A DNA stretch of 64,000 nt from Limnohabitans sp. 2KL-51 (GCF_003063645.1 NZ_NESJ01000012.1:1-64000), one strand, 5' to 3'; shown: positions 1-9,729, numbered from the stretch's first letter. Notes: generated from the sequence alone by a model not told the origin. Made by a program: numbers and translations.

Positions 1-125
1 CGATTTACGATCCACGCTTCCTTCCCACGTTCGGTCACCCTCACGCAGTTGCGTTTCACTTTGCTCACTGTGACCAGCTCGCAGCGGGACTTGCACCCGC
101 AGGTGTGCGCCCATGCTGGGCGCAC
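1..125 (-). mobile_element. group II intron, 5' end (partial, runs off the window)
   Basis: Read on the minus strand from 125, the sequence begins with GTGCG, the usual first bases of a bacterial group II intron. It continues with a small hairpin (GCGCCCAGCATGGGCGC) and the GGGTGCAAGTCCC segment, followed by GAACGTGGGAAGGAAGC, all familiar from domain I of betaproteobacterial introns. The reverse transcriptase and domains V-VI would lie left of the window. The 5' junction falls a few bases after the T-run of the tRNA-Ser terminator, as in introns that insert next to intrinsic terminators. The identification comes from recognised sequence and not from a folded model. Confidence 0.68.
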
Positions 126-130
126 AAAGA

Positions 131-155
131 AAAACGCGCCCAAAGGCGCGTTTTT
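131..155 (-). terminator. intrinsic terminator downstream of tRNA-Ser
   Basis: A 7-bp stem (ACGCGCC / GGCGCGT) with a CAAA loop is flanked by A and T runs, so it could work in both directions. On the minus strand it ends the tRNA-Ser transcript and directly precedes the group II intron start. Confidence 0.8.
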
Positions 156-165
156 ACTGGGTTTC

Positions 166-256
166 TGGCGGAGCAGGCGGGATTCGAACCCGCGGTGGGC
201 TATTAACCCACACACGCTTTCCAGGCGTGCGACTTAAACCACTCATCCACCGCTCC
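166..256 (-). tRNA. tRNA-Ser (anticodon GGA)
   Basis: The minus strand from 256 starts GGAGCGG, which pairs with CTGCTCC near 169-176. The anticodon loop reads CTGGAAA inside the stem CACGC/GCGTG, giving anticodon GGA. A long variable arm (GTGGGTTAATAGCCCAC) marks a class II serine tRNA. The T arm reads GCGGGTTCGAATCCCGC and a CCA end is encoded. A terminator follows at 131-155. Confidence 0.95.
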
Positions 257-456
257 GAAGCCTGCCATTGTAACAGTGGAAAAACACCTTTCCGCAGGCC
301 CCTTGCAATTCTTGTGCAGGGGGTTAAGCCATGGAGTCGCAGCGGGTTTTTTGCCAATTTGTGATCTGTGTCGCTCAGCATGGCCTTTTTGTCCTTAAAC
401 TTCGCCACTGTTTCAAATCCCTTTGACCTTTCTTTGGCGCACAGCCCCATCAGCCC

Positions 457-2730
457 ATGAAATTTCGTTTCCCCATCGTCATCATTGACGAAGATTACCG
501 TTCTGAAAACACTTCGGGCTTGGGTATCCGTGCTTTGGCTGACGCCATCGTGGTCGAAGGTCTTGAGGTCTTGGGGGTCACCAGTTACGGCGACTTATCC
601 CAGTTTGCGCAGCAGCAAAGTCGAGCCAGTGCCTTCATTTTGTCCATCGACGATGAAGAATTTTCTCCTGGGCCAGACTTGGACCCAGCCGTCATCAACT
701 TGCGGGCTTTCATTGATGAAGTGCGTCGCAAGAATGCCGACGTGCCCATCTACATCTATGGCGAGACCAAGACTTCTCGCCATCTGCCCAACGACATCTT
801 GCGTGAACTGCACGGCTTCATTCACATGTTTGAAGACACGCCCGAGTTTGTAGCGCGCCACATCATTCGTGAAGCCAAAAGCTATCTCGAAGGTGTGCAG
901 CCGCCATTCTTCAAGGCACTGCTCGACTATGCCGAAGACGGCTCTTATTCATGGCACTGTCCCGGTCACTCCGGTGGCGTGGCTTTCCTCAAAAGCCCCG
1001 TAGGCCAGATGTACCACCAGTTTTATGGCGAGAACATGCTGCGCGCCGACGTGTGCAATGCGGTGGAAGAATTGGGCCAATTGCTTGACCACAACGGTGC
1101 CATTGGCGAGAGCGAGCGCAATGCAGCGCGCATTTTTAACGCTGACCACTGCTTTTTTGTGACCAACGGCACCAGCACCTCCAACAAGATTGTTTGGCAC
1201 CATACGGTGGCCCCCGGCGATGTGGTGGTGGTGGACCGCAATTGCCACAAATCCATATTGCATTCGATCATCATGACCGGGGCCATTCCGGTGTTCATGA
1301 AGCCCACGCGCAACCATTTCGGGATCATCGGCCCGATTCCCAAGAGCGAGTTCGAGCCCTCGGCCATCATGGCCAAGATCAAGGCCAACCCTTTGCTCAA
1401 GGGCGTGGACCCGAAAAAGGTCAAGCCCCGTGTGATGACGCTCACGCAATCCACCTACGACGGCGTGCTCTACAACACCGAAACCATCAAGAGCATGCTG
1501 GATGGCTACGTCGAGAATTTGCACTTTGACGAAGCTTGGTTGCCCCACGCGGCCTTTCACCCGTTTTATGGTCCTTACCATGCGATGGGCAAAAAGCGGG
1601 CCCGCCCGAAAGAGTCCGTGGTCTATGCCACGCAATCCATCCACAAGTTGCTCGCGGGCATCAGCCAAGCCAGCCATGTGTTGGTGCAAGATGCGCAAAA
1701 CACCAAGCTGGACAGGCACTTGTTCAACGAGGCGTACCTGATGCACACCTCGACCAGTCCGCAGTACAGCATCATTGCCAGCTGCGATGTGGCCGCCGCC
1801 ATGATGGAGCCACCCGGCGGCACTGCGCTGGTGGAAGAAAGCATTGCTGAAGCCCTCGATTTCCGCCGCGCTATGCGCAAGATCGACGCCGAGTACGGCA
1901 AAGACTGGTGGTTCAAGGTCTGGGGCCCGGAAAAATATGCCGACGAAGGCATTGGCCGTGCCGACGACTGGATCTTGCACAACGATCCACGCAAGAAATC
2001 AAGCAAGTGGCACGGCTTTGGCAACCAACTGGCCGACGGCTTCAACATGTTGGATCCGATCAAGTCAACCATCGTGACACCAGGTTTGGATTTGGACGGT
2101 AAGTTTGACAAGACAGGCATTCCGGCGTCCATCGTCAGCAAGTTCTTGACCGAACATGGCGTGGTGGTGGAGAAGACGGGCCTGTACAGCTTCTTCATCA
2201 TGTTCACCATCGGCATCACCAAGGGCCGCTGGAATTCGCTGCTCACGGCTTTGCAGCAGTTCAAGGACGAATACGCCAAGAACCAACCGATGTGGAAAAT
2301 CATGCCGGAGTTCTGCCAAAAGCACCCGCGCTATGAGCGCATGGGCTTGCGCGATTTGTGCCAGCATGTGCACGAGATGTACGCCAAGTACGACATCGCC
2401 ATTTTGACGACCGACATGTATTTGTCGGATCTGGCCCCGGCCATGCGCCCTTCAGATGCCTATGCCCACATTGCCCAGCGCAAGACAGAACGGGTGGAAA
2501 TAGACCACTTGGAAGGCCGTGTCACTGTCGGTCTGGTCACGCCTTACCCACCGGGCATTCCGCTCTTGATCCCTGGCGAGGTCTTCAACAAGAAGATCGT
2601 GGATTACCTCAAGTTCGCCCGCGAGTTCAACGAGAAGTGCCCGGGTTTCGAGACTGACATCCATGGTTTGGTCGAGATCAAAGACGACGATGGCAAGAAA
2701 CGGTACTTTGCGGATTGCGTGAAGGCTTGA
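457..2730 (+). CDS. Orn/Lys/Arg decarboxylase (PLP-dependent, AdiA/LdcC type)
   Basis: This 757-residue protein matches the usual length of inducible-type basic amino acid decarboxylases, which remove CO2 from arginine, lysine or ornithine to give agmatine, cadaverine or putrescine in the cytoplasm. An N-terminal wing domain (about residues 1-130) is followed by the PLP fold. The Schiff-base lysine lies in the motif SIHKLLAG at about residue 397, and a C-terminal domain follows. The start MKFRFPIVIIDED fits the family. The preferred substrate cannot be told from the sequence; acid resistance or polyamine supply are both possible. The gene stands alone and is followed by two strong hairpins. 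Confidence 0.9.
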   Translation: MKFRFPIVIIDEDYRSENTSGLGIRALADAIVVEGLEVLGVTSYGDLSQFAQQQSRASAFILSIDDEEFSPGPDLDPAVINLRAFIDEVRRKNADVPIYIYGETKTSRHLPNDILRELHGFIHMFEDTPEFVARHIIREAKSYLEGVQPPFFKALLDYAEDGSYSWHCPGHSGGVAFLKSPVGQMYHQFYGENMLRADVCNAVEELGQLLDHNGAIGESERNAARIFNADHCFFVTNGTSTSNKIVWHHTVAPGDVVVVDRNCHKSILHSIIMTGAIPVFMKPTRNHFGIIGPIPKSEFEPSAIMAKIKANPLLKGVDPKKVKPRVMTLTQSTYDGVLYNTETIKSMLDGYVENLHFDEAWLPHAAFHPFYGPYHAMGKKRARPKESVVYATQSIHKLLAGISQASHVLVQDAQNTKLDRHLFNEAYLMHTSTSPQYSIIASCDVAAAMMEPPGGTALVEESIAEALDFRRAMRKIDAEYGKDWWFKVWGPEKYADEGIGRADDWILHNDPRKKSSKWHGFGNQLADGFNMLDPIKSTIVTPGLDLDGKFDKTGIPASIVSKFLTEHGVVVEKTGLYSFFIMFTIGITKGRWNSLLTALQQFKDEYAKNQPMWKIMPEFCQKHPRYERMGLRDLCQHVHEMYAKYDIAILTTDMYLSDLAPAMRPSDAYAHIAQRKTERVEIDHLEGRVTVGLVTPYPPGIPLLIPGEVFNKKIVDYLKFAREFNEKCPGFETDIHGLVEIKDDDGKKRYFADCVKA

Positions 2731-2742
2731 GAACCGTGTGTG

Positions 2743-2826
2743 GCAGGTGAGTTGGGGTCCTGTGCGGGGGCTCAGAGGCGCTTCGCTTTGCCACATCGCC
2801 CCCGCACAGGGCCCCAACTCACCTGC
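2743..2826. repeat. long inverted repeat (29-bp arms)
   Basis: The arms at 2743-2771 and 2798-2826 pair with a single mismatch around a 26-base spacer. Each arm runs from GCAGGTGAGTTGGGG to the run GCGGGGGC. It lies just after the decarboxylase stop, in front of a second hairpin. There is no T-run, so it is more likely a structured repeat or mRNA-stabilising hairpin than a terminator. Confidence 0.8.
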
Positions 2827-2832
2827 GGGGGT

Positions 2833-2870
2833 GAATAGAAAAAAGCGGCTTTCGCCGCTTTTTTCTATTC
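2833..2870 (+). terminator. strong intrinsic terminator after the decarboxylase gene
   Basis: The 17-bp arms (2833-2849 and 2854-2870) pair perfectly around the loop TTTC. The GC core GCGGC/GCCGC is flanked by an A run and a T run, giving a bidirectional terminator between the decarboxylase gene and the convergent fabI. Confidence 0.9.
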
Positions 2871-2998
2871 CAGGAGATGTTTGTTCAATCCCACTTTTTA
2901 TGGCCAGTGGCCAAGCGCTGGTGGTTGAACCAGTCCTTGCACTCGAGCAGTCCTGCCACGTTCACCTAGCCCATGGCAACACGAACATTCACTCAGCC

Positions 2999-3077
2999 CG
3001 AGAGGATGTGGGTGCTGAACCGGGCGATTTGGCGAGCGAAGCGAGTTATGAGCCCGGGCAGCGCCCGCATCCTCTCG
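2999..3077. repeat. stem-loop region downstream of fabI
   Basis: The 14-base arms at 2999-3012 and 3064-3077 (CGAGAGGATGTGGG and CCCGCATCCTCTCG) pair with one mismatch and enclose further pairing (CCGGGCG with the GCCCGGGC area). The structure lies in the 250-base gap between the decarboxylase terminator and the fabI stop. A 30-codon ORF at 2878 in the same gap has no support. Confidence 0.6.
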
Positions 3078-3121
3078 AGCGGTCTTAAAAAAGACACGTA
3101 CCCAAGGAGCGAACAACCCAA

Positions 3122-3937
3122 TCAAGCCGCAGCCGCTGGCTCTGCAATACCGCCGACCACTTGGCTGAAGCCACCGTCTACATAGGTGATCTCGGCCGTC
3201 ACGCCCGCTGCCAAGTCGCTCAACATGAACGCCGCCACATTGCCCACGTCCTCAATTGTCACATTGCGGCGAATCGGCGAGGCCTCGGCCACCACCGACA
3301 AAATCTTGCCAAAACCCTTGATGCCGCTTGCCGCCAAGGTCTTGATGGGACCAGCCGAAATGCCGTTGGCGCGCAGGCCACGTTTTTGGCTGCCCAACGA
3401 TTCGGCCAGATAACGCACCGACGCCTCCAGGCTGGCTTTGGCCAGGCCCATGGTGTTGTAGTTGGGCACGGTGCGGATCGCGCCCAGGTACGTCAGGGTC
3501 AACACAGCCGACTTGTCATTCAAATAGGGCAGGGCCGCTTTGGCCATGGCCGGAAAACTGTAAGCGCTGATGTCATGGGCGATCTTGAAGCCCTCGCGCG
3601 ACAAGCCGTCCAGAAAGTCGCCAGCAATGGCTTCACGCGGGGCGTAGCCGATGGCGTGCACAAAACCGTCGAACTTGGGCCAAGTGACCGTCAAGTCGGT
3701 GAACAGCTTCTCAATCTGCTCGTCGCTGCCCACGTCGCAATCAAAAATCAGCTTGGAGTCGAAATCGGCCGCGAACTCGGTGATGCGGTCCTTGAAGCGC
3801 TCACCCACATAACTGAACGCCAGCTCGGCGCCTTGCGCGTGGCAGGCCTTGGCAATGCCGTAAGCGATCGATCGGTTCGACAGCACGCCAGTGATCAGCA
3901 ACTTTTTGCCTGACAAAAAACCTGTTTTTATCGTCAT
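3122..3937 (-). CDS. fabI: enoyl-[acyl-carrier-protein] reductase (NADH)
   Basis: FabI reduces trans-2-enoyl-ACP in the last step of each fatty-acid elongation cycle. The 271-residue length is normal. The N-terminal Rossmann fold shows the FabI-type segment [20 protein letters not shown], and the catalytic Tyr and Lys lie in YNTMGLAKA. The start at 3937 ([10 protein letters not shown]) was chosen over the longer ORF because it has an AGGAG/GAAGAG ribosome binding site upstream and fits FabI N-termini. It is divergent from yejA with only 37 bases between the starts, so the two promoters must overlap the opposite gene's leader. Confidence 0.95.
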   Translation of the reverse strand: MTIKTGFLSGKKLLITGVLSNRSIAYGIAKACHAQGAELAFSYVGERFKDRITEFAADFDSKLIFDCDVGSDEQIEKLFTDLTVTWPKFDGFVHAIGYAPREAIAGDFLDGLSREGFKIAHDISAYSFPAMAKAALPYLNDKSAVLTLTYLGAIRTVPNYNTMGLAKASLEASVRYLAESLGSQKRGLRANGISAGPIKTLAASGIKGFGKILSVVAEASPIRRNVTIEDVGNVAAFMLSDLAAGVTAEITYVDGGFSQVVGGIAEPAAAA

Positions 3938-3974
3938 CTCTTCAACTCCTGGAAAATGTGTGCAGAATTGTCGC

Positions 3975-5876
3975 ATGCGAAGACCTTTGGCTCGATCTTG
4001 GACAAACTGGTTGCTGGCCTTGGGGCTCAGCCTGTCCGGTCATGCCTTCGCCGCCCACGCCTATGCCCAATTTGGCGACATCCGCTACCCTGCAAGCTTT
4101 ACCCATTTCTCGTACGCCAATCCGGCTGCACCCAAAGGGGGCGAGATTGTGCTGGTGCCGCCGACCCGCCAGTCCAACTTCGACAAGTACAACCCCTTCA
4201 CATTAAAGGGCAGCGCACCGCCCTCCATGTTGGGCATGATGTTTGACACCCTGTTGGTGGGCAACATGGACGAGTCGACCACGGCTTATGGCTTGTTGGC
4301 TTCGGATGTCTCGGTGGCCAAAGACCGAATGTCGGTCACTTTCCAGATCCACCCGCAAGCCCGATTTCAAAATGGCGACCCCGTGCTGGCGTCCGATGTT
4401 CGCCATTCCTTTGAGCGCCTGACCAGCAAGCAGGCAGCACCCCAATACCGCACGTATTTTGGTGAGGTCAAGGGCGCGACCGTTTTGGCCGAGCGCAGTA
4501 TCCGGTTCGATTTTGTGCGCCCCAACAGCGAGTTGCCTTTGATCGTGGGCAGCTTGCCCGTGTTCAGTGCCAAGTGGGGTTTACAAGGCGAGGGGCCTAA
4601 GGCAACTCACAAACCGCTGGACCAGATGGTCGTGGACATTCCGATTGCGTCGGGGCCATACCGCCTCGGACCGGTGCAGTTTGGCAAGGACGTCACCTAC
4701 GTGCGTGATCCGCAATACTGGGCCAAAGACCTGAACGTGCGCAAGGGGCAGTTCAATTTCGACCGCATCACCTACAAGATTTACAAAGACAGCACCGCGC
4801 AACTCGAAGCTTTCAAAGCGGGCGAGTTCGATTACATGCAATCCTTCATTGCCCGTGAATGGGCCAGAGCTTTCACTGGGCGGGCGTTTGAGCGTGGTGA
4901 GCTGATTAAGGCCGAATTGCCTCATGGCAACGCGGGTGACTTTCAGGGTTTTTTGTTCAACACGCGCCGAGACAAGTTCCAGGACGTGCGCGTGCGCCAA
5001 GCCATCGCGCTGGCCATGGATTTTGAATGGCTGAACCGCCAACTGTTCTACAACGCTTACAGTCGAGTGCGCGGTTATTTTGTGGCCAGCGATTTTGAAG
5101 CCAAGGGCCGACCTGGCCCTGACGAGTTGGCTTTGCTCTTGCCTTTGCGTGCCAAGCTACCCGCCGCTGTGTTTGAGCAAGACGTGCCGCAACCACCCCA
5201 GACCGCGCTGGACCCGACTTCGGGCCACACCTTGCGCGACCATTTGCGCCAGGCCCGTGATTTGCTCAAGGACGCTGGATGGACTTACCGCGATGGCGCA
5301 TTGCGCAACGCCAAAGGTCAATCCCTGAGCATCGAATTTTTGGACAGTTCGGGCTCCATGGGGCGCGTGGTCACACCCTTTGCCAAGAACCTTGAAAAAC
5401 TGGGCATCCAAGTTCAGTACAAGGTGATCGATTTTGCGCTGCTCCAAAAGCGCATGGACGTGTTCGACTTTGACATCATCAGCAACCGCACCGTGGGCAG
5501 CGAAGCGCCCGGCACCGAGTTGCTCGAGCGGTACGGCAGCCGATCGGCCGACGTGGAGGGCTCGGGCAATGTGATCGGCCTGAAAGACCCGGCTGTGGAT
5601 GCGCTGCTGGACAAGGTGGTGAGTGCCACGTCTCGGCCGGAACTGGTAACCAGCCTGCGCGCGTTGGACCGGGTGCTGCGCCATGGCCATTATGTGGTGC
5701 CCCACTGGTATGGCGCCGTGCACCGGGTGTCCTGGCGGGCCAAGGCGTTTGCCAGACCCGCCGACTTGCCGCGTTTTTACCAGCCGGAGAAACTGGTCAC
5801 CACTGTGTGGTGGTCACCCCATGCTTCGGCCGCACCTGCGGCCCAAATTACACAACCTGCCCCCAAGGCCCCCTGA
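3975..5876 (+). CDS. yejA: ABC transporter substrate-binding protein (YejA-like)
   Basis: This 633-residue periplasmic solute-binding protein belongs to the SBP family 5 (peptide/nickel type). The N-terminus has a signal peptide with a hydrophobic core ([14 protein letters not shown]). The mature part begins with [18 protein letters not shown], typical of YejA, which binds oligopeptides including microcin C in enterobacteria. It is the first gene of a tightly packed yejABEF operon, with yejB starting 3 bases after its stop. The start at 3975 removes a non-homologous upstream extension that overlaps fabI. Confidence 0.88.
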   Translation: MRRPLARSWTNWLLALGLSLSGHAFAAHAYAQFGDIRYPASFTHFSYANPAAPKGGEIVLVPPTRQSNFDKYNPFTLKGSAPPSMLGMMFDTLLVGNMDESTTAYGLLASDVSVAKDRMSVTFQIHPQARFQNGDPVLASDVRHSFERLTSKQAAPQYRTYFGEVKGATVLAERSIRFDFVRPNSELPLIVGSLPVFSAKWGLQGEGPKATHKPLDQMVVDIPIASGPYRLGPVQFGKDVTYVRDPQYWAKDLNVRKGQFNFDRITYKIYKDSTAQLEAFKAGEFDYMQSFIAREWARAFTGRAFERGELIKAELPHGNAGDFQGFLFNTRRDKFQDVRVRQAIALAMDFEWLNRQLFYNAYSRVRGYFVASDFEAKGRPGPDELALLLPLRAKLPAAVFEQDVPQPPQTALDPTSGHTLRDHLRQARDLLKDAGWTYRDGALRNAKGQSLSIEFLDSSGSMGRVVTPFAKNLEKLGIQVQYKVIDFALLQKRMDVFDFDIISNRTVGSEAPGTELLERYGSRSADVEGSGNVIGLKDPAVDALLDKVVSATSRPELVTSLRALDRVLRHGHYVVPHWYGAVHRVSWRAKAFARPADLPRFYQPEKLVTTVWWSPHASAAPAAQITQPAPKAP

Positions 5877-5879
5877 CCC

Positions 5880-6917
5880 ATGTTGGCCTACATTTTCAAA
5901 CGCTTGCTGCTGATGGTCCCGACTTTGTTCGGAGTGTTGTTGTTGACGTTTGCGGTGATCCAGTTTGTGCCGGGTGGGCCCGTTGAGCAAATGGTGTCCC
6001 AGCTGCAAGGTCGGGACACAGGCGGGGAGGGCGCGGCGGCTGCAGGCAGCGGTTACCGGGGCAGGCAGGGCGTGGATGCGGCCCGCATTGCCGAAATCAA
6101 AACACTCTACGGTTTTGACAAGCCACCGACTGAGCGTTTCTGGATGATGCTCAAGCAGTTTGCGCAGTTCGATCTGGGCAAAAGCTTTTTCTACCCCAAA
6201 GACGTCTGGAGCCTGATCAAGGAAAAGTTGCCCGTGTCCATCAGCTTGGGCTTGTGGACGTTTTTTCTGAGCTATCTGGTGTCGGTGCCTTTGGGCATCG
6301 CCAAGGCGGTGCGGGCGGGCACGCGCTTTGACACGCTCACCAGTTTGTTGGTGCTGGTGGGCTATGCCATCCCAGGATTTGTTTTGGGCGTAGCCCTGTT
6401 GGTGATCTTTGGTGGTCAGTTGCAATGGTTTCCGCTGCGCGGCTTAACTTCGTCCAACTGGGAGCAGCTGAGCTGGGGGGCCAAAGTGGTCGATTATTTG
6501 TGGCACATCGCCTTGCCGGTCACAGCCAGCGTGCTGGGCTCGTTTGCCGTCATCACCATGCTGACCAAGAACGCATTTTTGGAAGAAATCCGCAAACAGT
6601 ATGTGTTGACAGCCCGCGCCAAGGGCCTGAGTGAAAACCGTGTGCTGTACCGCCATGTGATGCGCAATGCGTTGATCCCGCTGGTCACGGGCTTCCCGGC
6701 GGCTTTCATCGGCGCGTTTTTCACCGGATCTTTGTTGATCGAAACCCTGTTCTCGCTCGATGGTTTGGGCTTGCTGAGCTACGAGGCGGTGATTCGGCGG
6801 GACTACCCGGTGGTGTTGGGCACTTTGTATTTGTTTACCCTAATTGGCTTGGTGACCAAGCTGATCAGTGACCTGTGTTACCTGTGGGTGGACCCGCGTG
6901 TGAAGTTTGACAAATGA
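5880..6917 (+). CDS. yejB: ABC transporter permease (YejB-like)
   Basis: This inner-membrane permease has 345 residues, with an N-terminal membrane segment (MLAYIFKRLLLMVPTLFGVL) typical of DppB/OppB-type subunits and five further membrane segments. The cytoplasmic EAA loop that docks to the ATPase is visible at YVLTARAKGLSENRVLYRHV. It forms the channel with YejE. Its stop overlaps the yejE start (ATGA), indicating translational coupling. Confidence 0.9.
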   Translation: MLAYIFKRLLLMVPTLFGVLLLTFAVIQFVPGGPVEQMVSQLQGRDTGGEGAAAAGSGYRGRQGVDAARIAEIKTLYGFDKPPTERFWMMLKQFAQFDLGKSFFYPKDVWSLIKEKLPVSISLGLWTFFLSYLVSVPLGIAKAVRAGTRFDTLTSLLVLVGYAIPGFVLGVALLVIFGGQLQWFPLRGLTSSNWEQLSWGAKVVDYLWHIALPVTASVLGSFAVITMLTKNAFLEEIRKQYVLTARAKGLSENRVLYRHVMRNALIPLVTGFPAAFIGAFFTGSLLIETLFSLDGLGLLSYEAVIRRDYPVVLGTLYLFTLIGLVTKLISDLCYLWVDPRVKFDK

Positions 6918-7969
6918 CCCCAGCGAACACCACTGCCTTGCCGCATCAGACCTCACCCTCGGCGCGTGCGTGGCAGCGTTTCAGGCGCAACCGCCTCGGT
7001 TTTAGCAGCCTGATCATTTTTGTGACGCTGTTCATTCTGAGCTTGGGGGCCGAGTTCTTGTCCAACGACAAACCCTTGGTCGTGCGGTTTGAGGGTCAGT
7101 GGTATTTCCCGGTCGTTCAGACCTTGCCTGAAAAGGTGTTTGGGGGTGATTTCGAGACCCCGGCGGATTATCTGGACCCGTTCATCTTGCAACAATTGAG
7201 CGGGGGCAGCAACTGGGCTTTGCAAGCACCCAACCCTTACCACCACAGCACGCTCGACTACTTTGCCCCATTGCCCAACCCAGCGCCGCCAACGACCCGT
7301 AACTGGCTTGGTACCGATGACCGGGGGCGTGATGTGCTGGCGCGCTTGCTCTACGGCTTTAGGGTCTCGGTGCTGTTTGCTTTGGCACTCACCTTGTTTG
7401 GCATGGTGCTGGGCGTGTTGACAGGGGCGGTACAAGGCTTTTTTGTAGGCAAGACCGATCTGGTGTTCCAGCGCTTCATCGAAGTCTGGAGTGCCATGCC
7501 TGAGCTCTATTTACTGATCATCTTCTCGGCCGTGTTCGAGCCCAGTGTAGGGCTGTTGCTGCTCCTGCTCAGCCTGTTTGGCTGGATGGGTTTGTCCGAC
7601 TACGTGCGGGCCGAGTTTTTGCGCAACCGCCAACTGGACTACGTCAAATCAGCCCGGGCGCTGGGGCTGGGGAATTGGCAAATCATGTGGCGACATGTGC
7701 TGCCCAACAGCATGACCCCGGTGGTGACCTTCTTGCCTTTTCGCATGAGCGGGGCCATTTTGGCTTTGACCTCGCTCGATTTTCTGGGCCTGGGCGTGCC
7801 ACCGGGCACGCCGTCTTTGGGTGAATTGCTGGCCCAGGGCAAAAACAACATCGACGCCTGGTGGATATCGATGTCCACCTTTGTGGTGCTGGTGGTGACC
7901 TTGCTGCTGCTCACTTTCATGGGCGATGCCTTGCGCGATGCGCTCGATCCACGAAAGGTGGATGCATGA
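6914..7969 (+). CDS. yejE: ABC transporter permease (YejE-like)
   Basis: This 351-residue second permease subunit is of the DppC/OppC type. It has an N-terminal membrane segment (LGFSSLIIFVTLFILSL), a long periplasmic loop and then the membrane domain. The EAA loop is DYVKSARALGLGNWQIMWRH, followed by VLPNSMTPV. The periplasmic loop with GTDDRGRDVLARLLYG is characteristic. It overlaps yejB at its start and yejF at its end by 4 bases each, so the transporter genes are one operon. Confidence 0.9.
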   Translation: MTPANTTALPHQTSPSARAWQRFRRNRLGFSSLIIFVTLFILSLGAEFLSNDKPLVVRFEGQWYFPVVQTLPEKVFGGDFETPADYLDPFILQQLSGGSNWALQAPNPYHHSTLDYFAPLPNPAPPTTRNWLGTDDRGRDVLARLLYGFRVSVLFALALTLFGMVLGVLTGAVQGFFVGKTDLVFQRFIEVWSAMPELYLLIIFSAVFEPSVGLLLLLLSLFGWMGLSDYVRAEFLRNRQLDYVKSARALGLGNWQIMWRHVLPNSMTPVVTFLPFRMSGAILALTSLDFLGLGVPPGTPSLGELLAQGKNNIDAWWISMSTFVVLVVTLLLLTFMGDALRDALDPRKVDA

Positions 7970-9573
7970 GCACGCCCCAAGCTTTGTTGGAACTCAAAGA
8001 CCTGCGCATCGCTTTTGGTGGCCAGGCTGTGGTGCATGGCGTGAATCTGAGCATCCAGGCGGGTGAGCGCGTGGCCTTGGTGGGGGAGTCGGGCTCGGGC
8101 AAGTCGGTCTCGGCGCTGTCGGTGCTGCGTTTGCTGGAATCGGCACAGCTTTCGGGCCAGGTGCTGTGGCAAGGCCGGGACCTGCTGCAGCAAACGCCTG
8201 CTGAAATGCAACGCATCCGTGGCGACGAGATCGCCATGATTTTTCAGGAACCCATGACGGCGCTCAACCCCTTGATGACGGTGGGCGCGCAGATCTCGGA
8301 AGTGCTGCAGCTCAAAAAGGTCTTGTCCCGGCGCGACGCCGATGCACGGGCCGTGCATTTGTTGTCCGAAACCGGGATCGATGACCCCGAACGTCGGTTT
8401 GGAGCCTACCCGCACCAGTTGTCGGGCGGCCAACGCCAACGCGCCATGATGGCGATGGCCCTCGCGTCCGAGCCCAAGCTTCTTCTGGCCGACGAACCCA
8501 CCACCGCGCTGGATGCCAGTTTGCGATTGCAAATGCTGCAGCTGTTGGCCGATTTGCAGCAAAAAACCGGCATGGCCGTTCTGCTGATCACGCACGATCT
8601 GGCCTTGGTGCGCCACTTTGCCCATCGGGTGGCGGTGATGGAAAAAGGCCATCTGGTGGAGCAAGGGACTTTGCAAGCGGTCTTTGAGCAGCCACAGCAT
8701 CCTTACACGCAAAGATTGCTCTCAAGTCGCCCTAATCGTGAGGGTCTGGTGGACGAGGCCTCCTTGCAGACGTCACCTATCTTGCAAGCACGTCAACTGC
8801 AGGTGCGCTATCCGAAGGCGGTGCCCGGTTTCAAAGCCTGGTTTCAAAAGCACCATTTCATTGCCGTGCACGGCGCGGATTTTTCGCTGTCGCCCGGCAG
8901 CACCTTGGGCGTGATGGGCGAGTCGGGTTCGGGCAAGTCGAGCCTCGCGCAGGCGGTGCTGGGTTTAATCCCTTTTTCGGGTGAGTTGTCTTTTGCCGGG
9001 CAAACTTAGCAAGGCAGCCCGGCTCGGGACAAGGCCTTGCGCAGGCAGGTGCAGGTGGTGTTTCAGGACCCCTATGGCAGCCTGTCGCCGCGCATGACGG
9101 TGGGTGAAATCGTCTCCGAGGGCCTGCGGCTGCACCAGCCGCACTGGACACCAGATGAAACCGAGCAACGCGTTCGCGCGGCTTTGGCCGAGGTGGGCTT
9201 GGTGGGCGAAGGGTTTGCCGATGTGCTCAACCGCTACCCGCATGCTTTTTCGGGTGGGCAGCGCCAACGCATCGCCTTGGCCAGAGCCTTGGTGGTCGAG
9301 CCCGCGCTGTTGGTGCTGGACGAGCCCACCAGCGCGCTCGACGTGACGGTCCAAAAACAGATCCTTGAATTGCTTAAAACGCTACAAAAAAAACGAGGCA
9401 TGGCGTATTTGCTCATTACCCACGACGTGGATGTGCTTCGGGCCATGGCCCACCAGGTCATGGTGCTCAAGTCAGGGCAGGTGGTAGAGCAGGGTTTGGC
9501 CGAGCAGGTGCTGAGTGATCCACACCACCCCTACACCCGCAGCTTGGTGCAGGCCTTTCCCGAGACAATTTGA
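7966..9573 (+). pseudogene. yejF: ABC transporter ATPase (YejF-like), interrupted by an in-frame TAG
   Basis: YejF proteins carry two ATPase domains in one chain of about 530 residues. Here 535 codons lie in a single frame, but codon 348 (9007-9009) is TAG. The first domain is complete (Walker A GESGSGKS, signature LSGGQRQR, Walker B LLLADEPTTALD). The second has its Walker A (GESGSGKSSLAQ) before the stop and its signature FSGGQRQR and Walker B after it. A CAG-to-TAG change would explain it. The result is either two fragments (with a possible TTG restart at 9037), a sequencing error, or read-through. The frame is otherwise intact, so the mutation is recent or not real. Confidence 0.85.
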
Positions 9574-9616
9574 CCGGCATGCCGTTCGCAGATGCATCGT
9601 TTTCCTAGAAAAATCA

Positions 9617-9645
9617 CACACTTAGAGCGGTTTTTCGGCTAGAAT
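9617..9645 (+). promoter_or_regulatory. possible promoter of the rimP-nusA-infB operon
   Basis: TAGAAT at 9640-9645 is a good -10 box. The region 17 bases upstream (around 9617-9622) is a poor match to a -35 box. It lies in the 156-base gap between yejF and rimP, upstream of a hairpin, so transcripts would carry a structured leader. The call rests on the -10 motif and position only. Confidence 0.35.
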
Positions 9646-9660
9646 ACCGGCTTCACGACC

Positions 9661-9692
9661 AAACGGGCGGGTTTTCACCGCCCGTTTTTTTT
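9661..9692 (+). terminator. intrinsic terminator or attenuator hairpin before rimP
   Basis: The 10-bp arms AAACGGGCGG and CCGCCCGTTT (9661-9670, 9678-9687) surround a 7-base loop and are followed by a long T run. It may end the yej operon. Because the likely rimP promoter lies upstream, it could also act as an attenuator in the rimP leader, which is noteworthy since the operon encodes the antitermination factor NusA. Confidence 0.75.
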
Positions 9693-9729
9693 GGTTGTTT
9701 CTTTTTTAACGTTGACATTCAGAAGCTCT

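Noticed and set aside
49..237. Short plus-strand frame over the intron end and tRNA
   Set aside because: It is translated from structured RNA genes.
949..1980. Long minus-strand frame opposite the decarboxylase gene
   Set aside because: It mirrors the codon pattern of a clearly real gene and has a His-rich, unrecognisable product; it is a shadow frame.
2878..2970. 30-codon frame in the gap before fabI
   Set aside because: Too short, no family cue, and the AGGAG is too close to the ATG.
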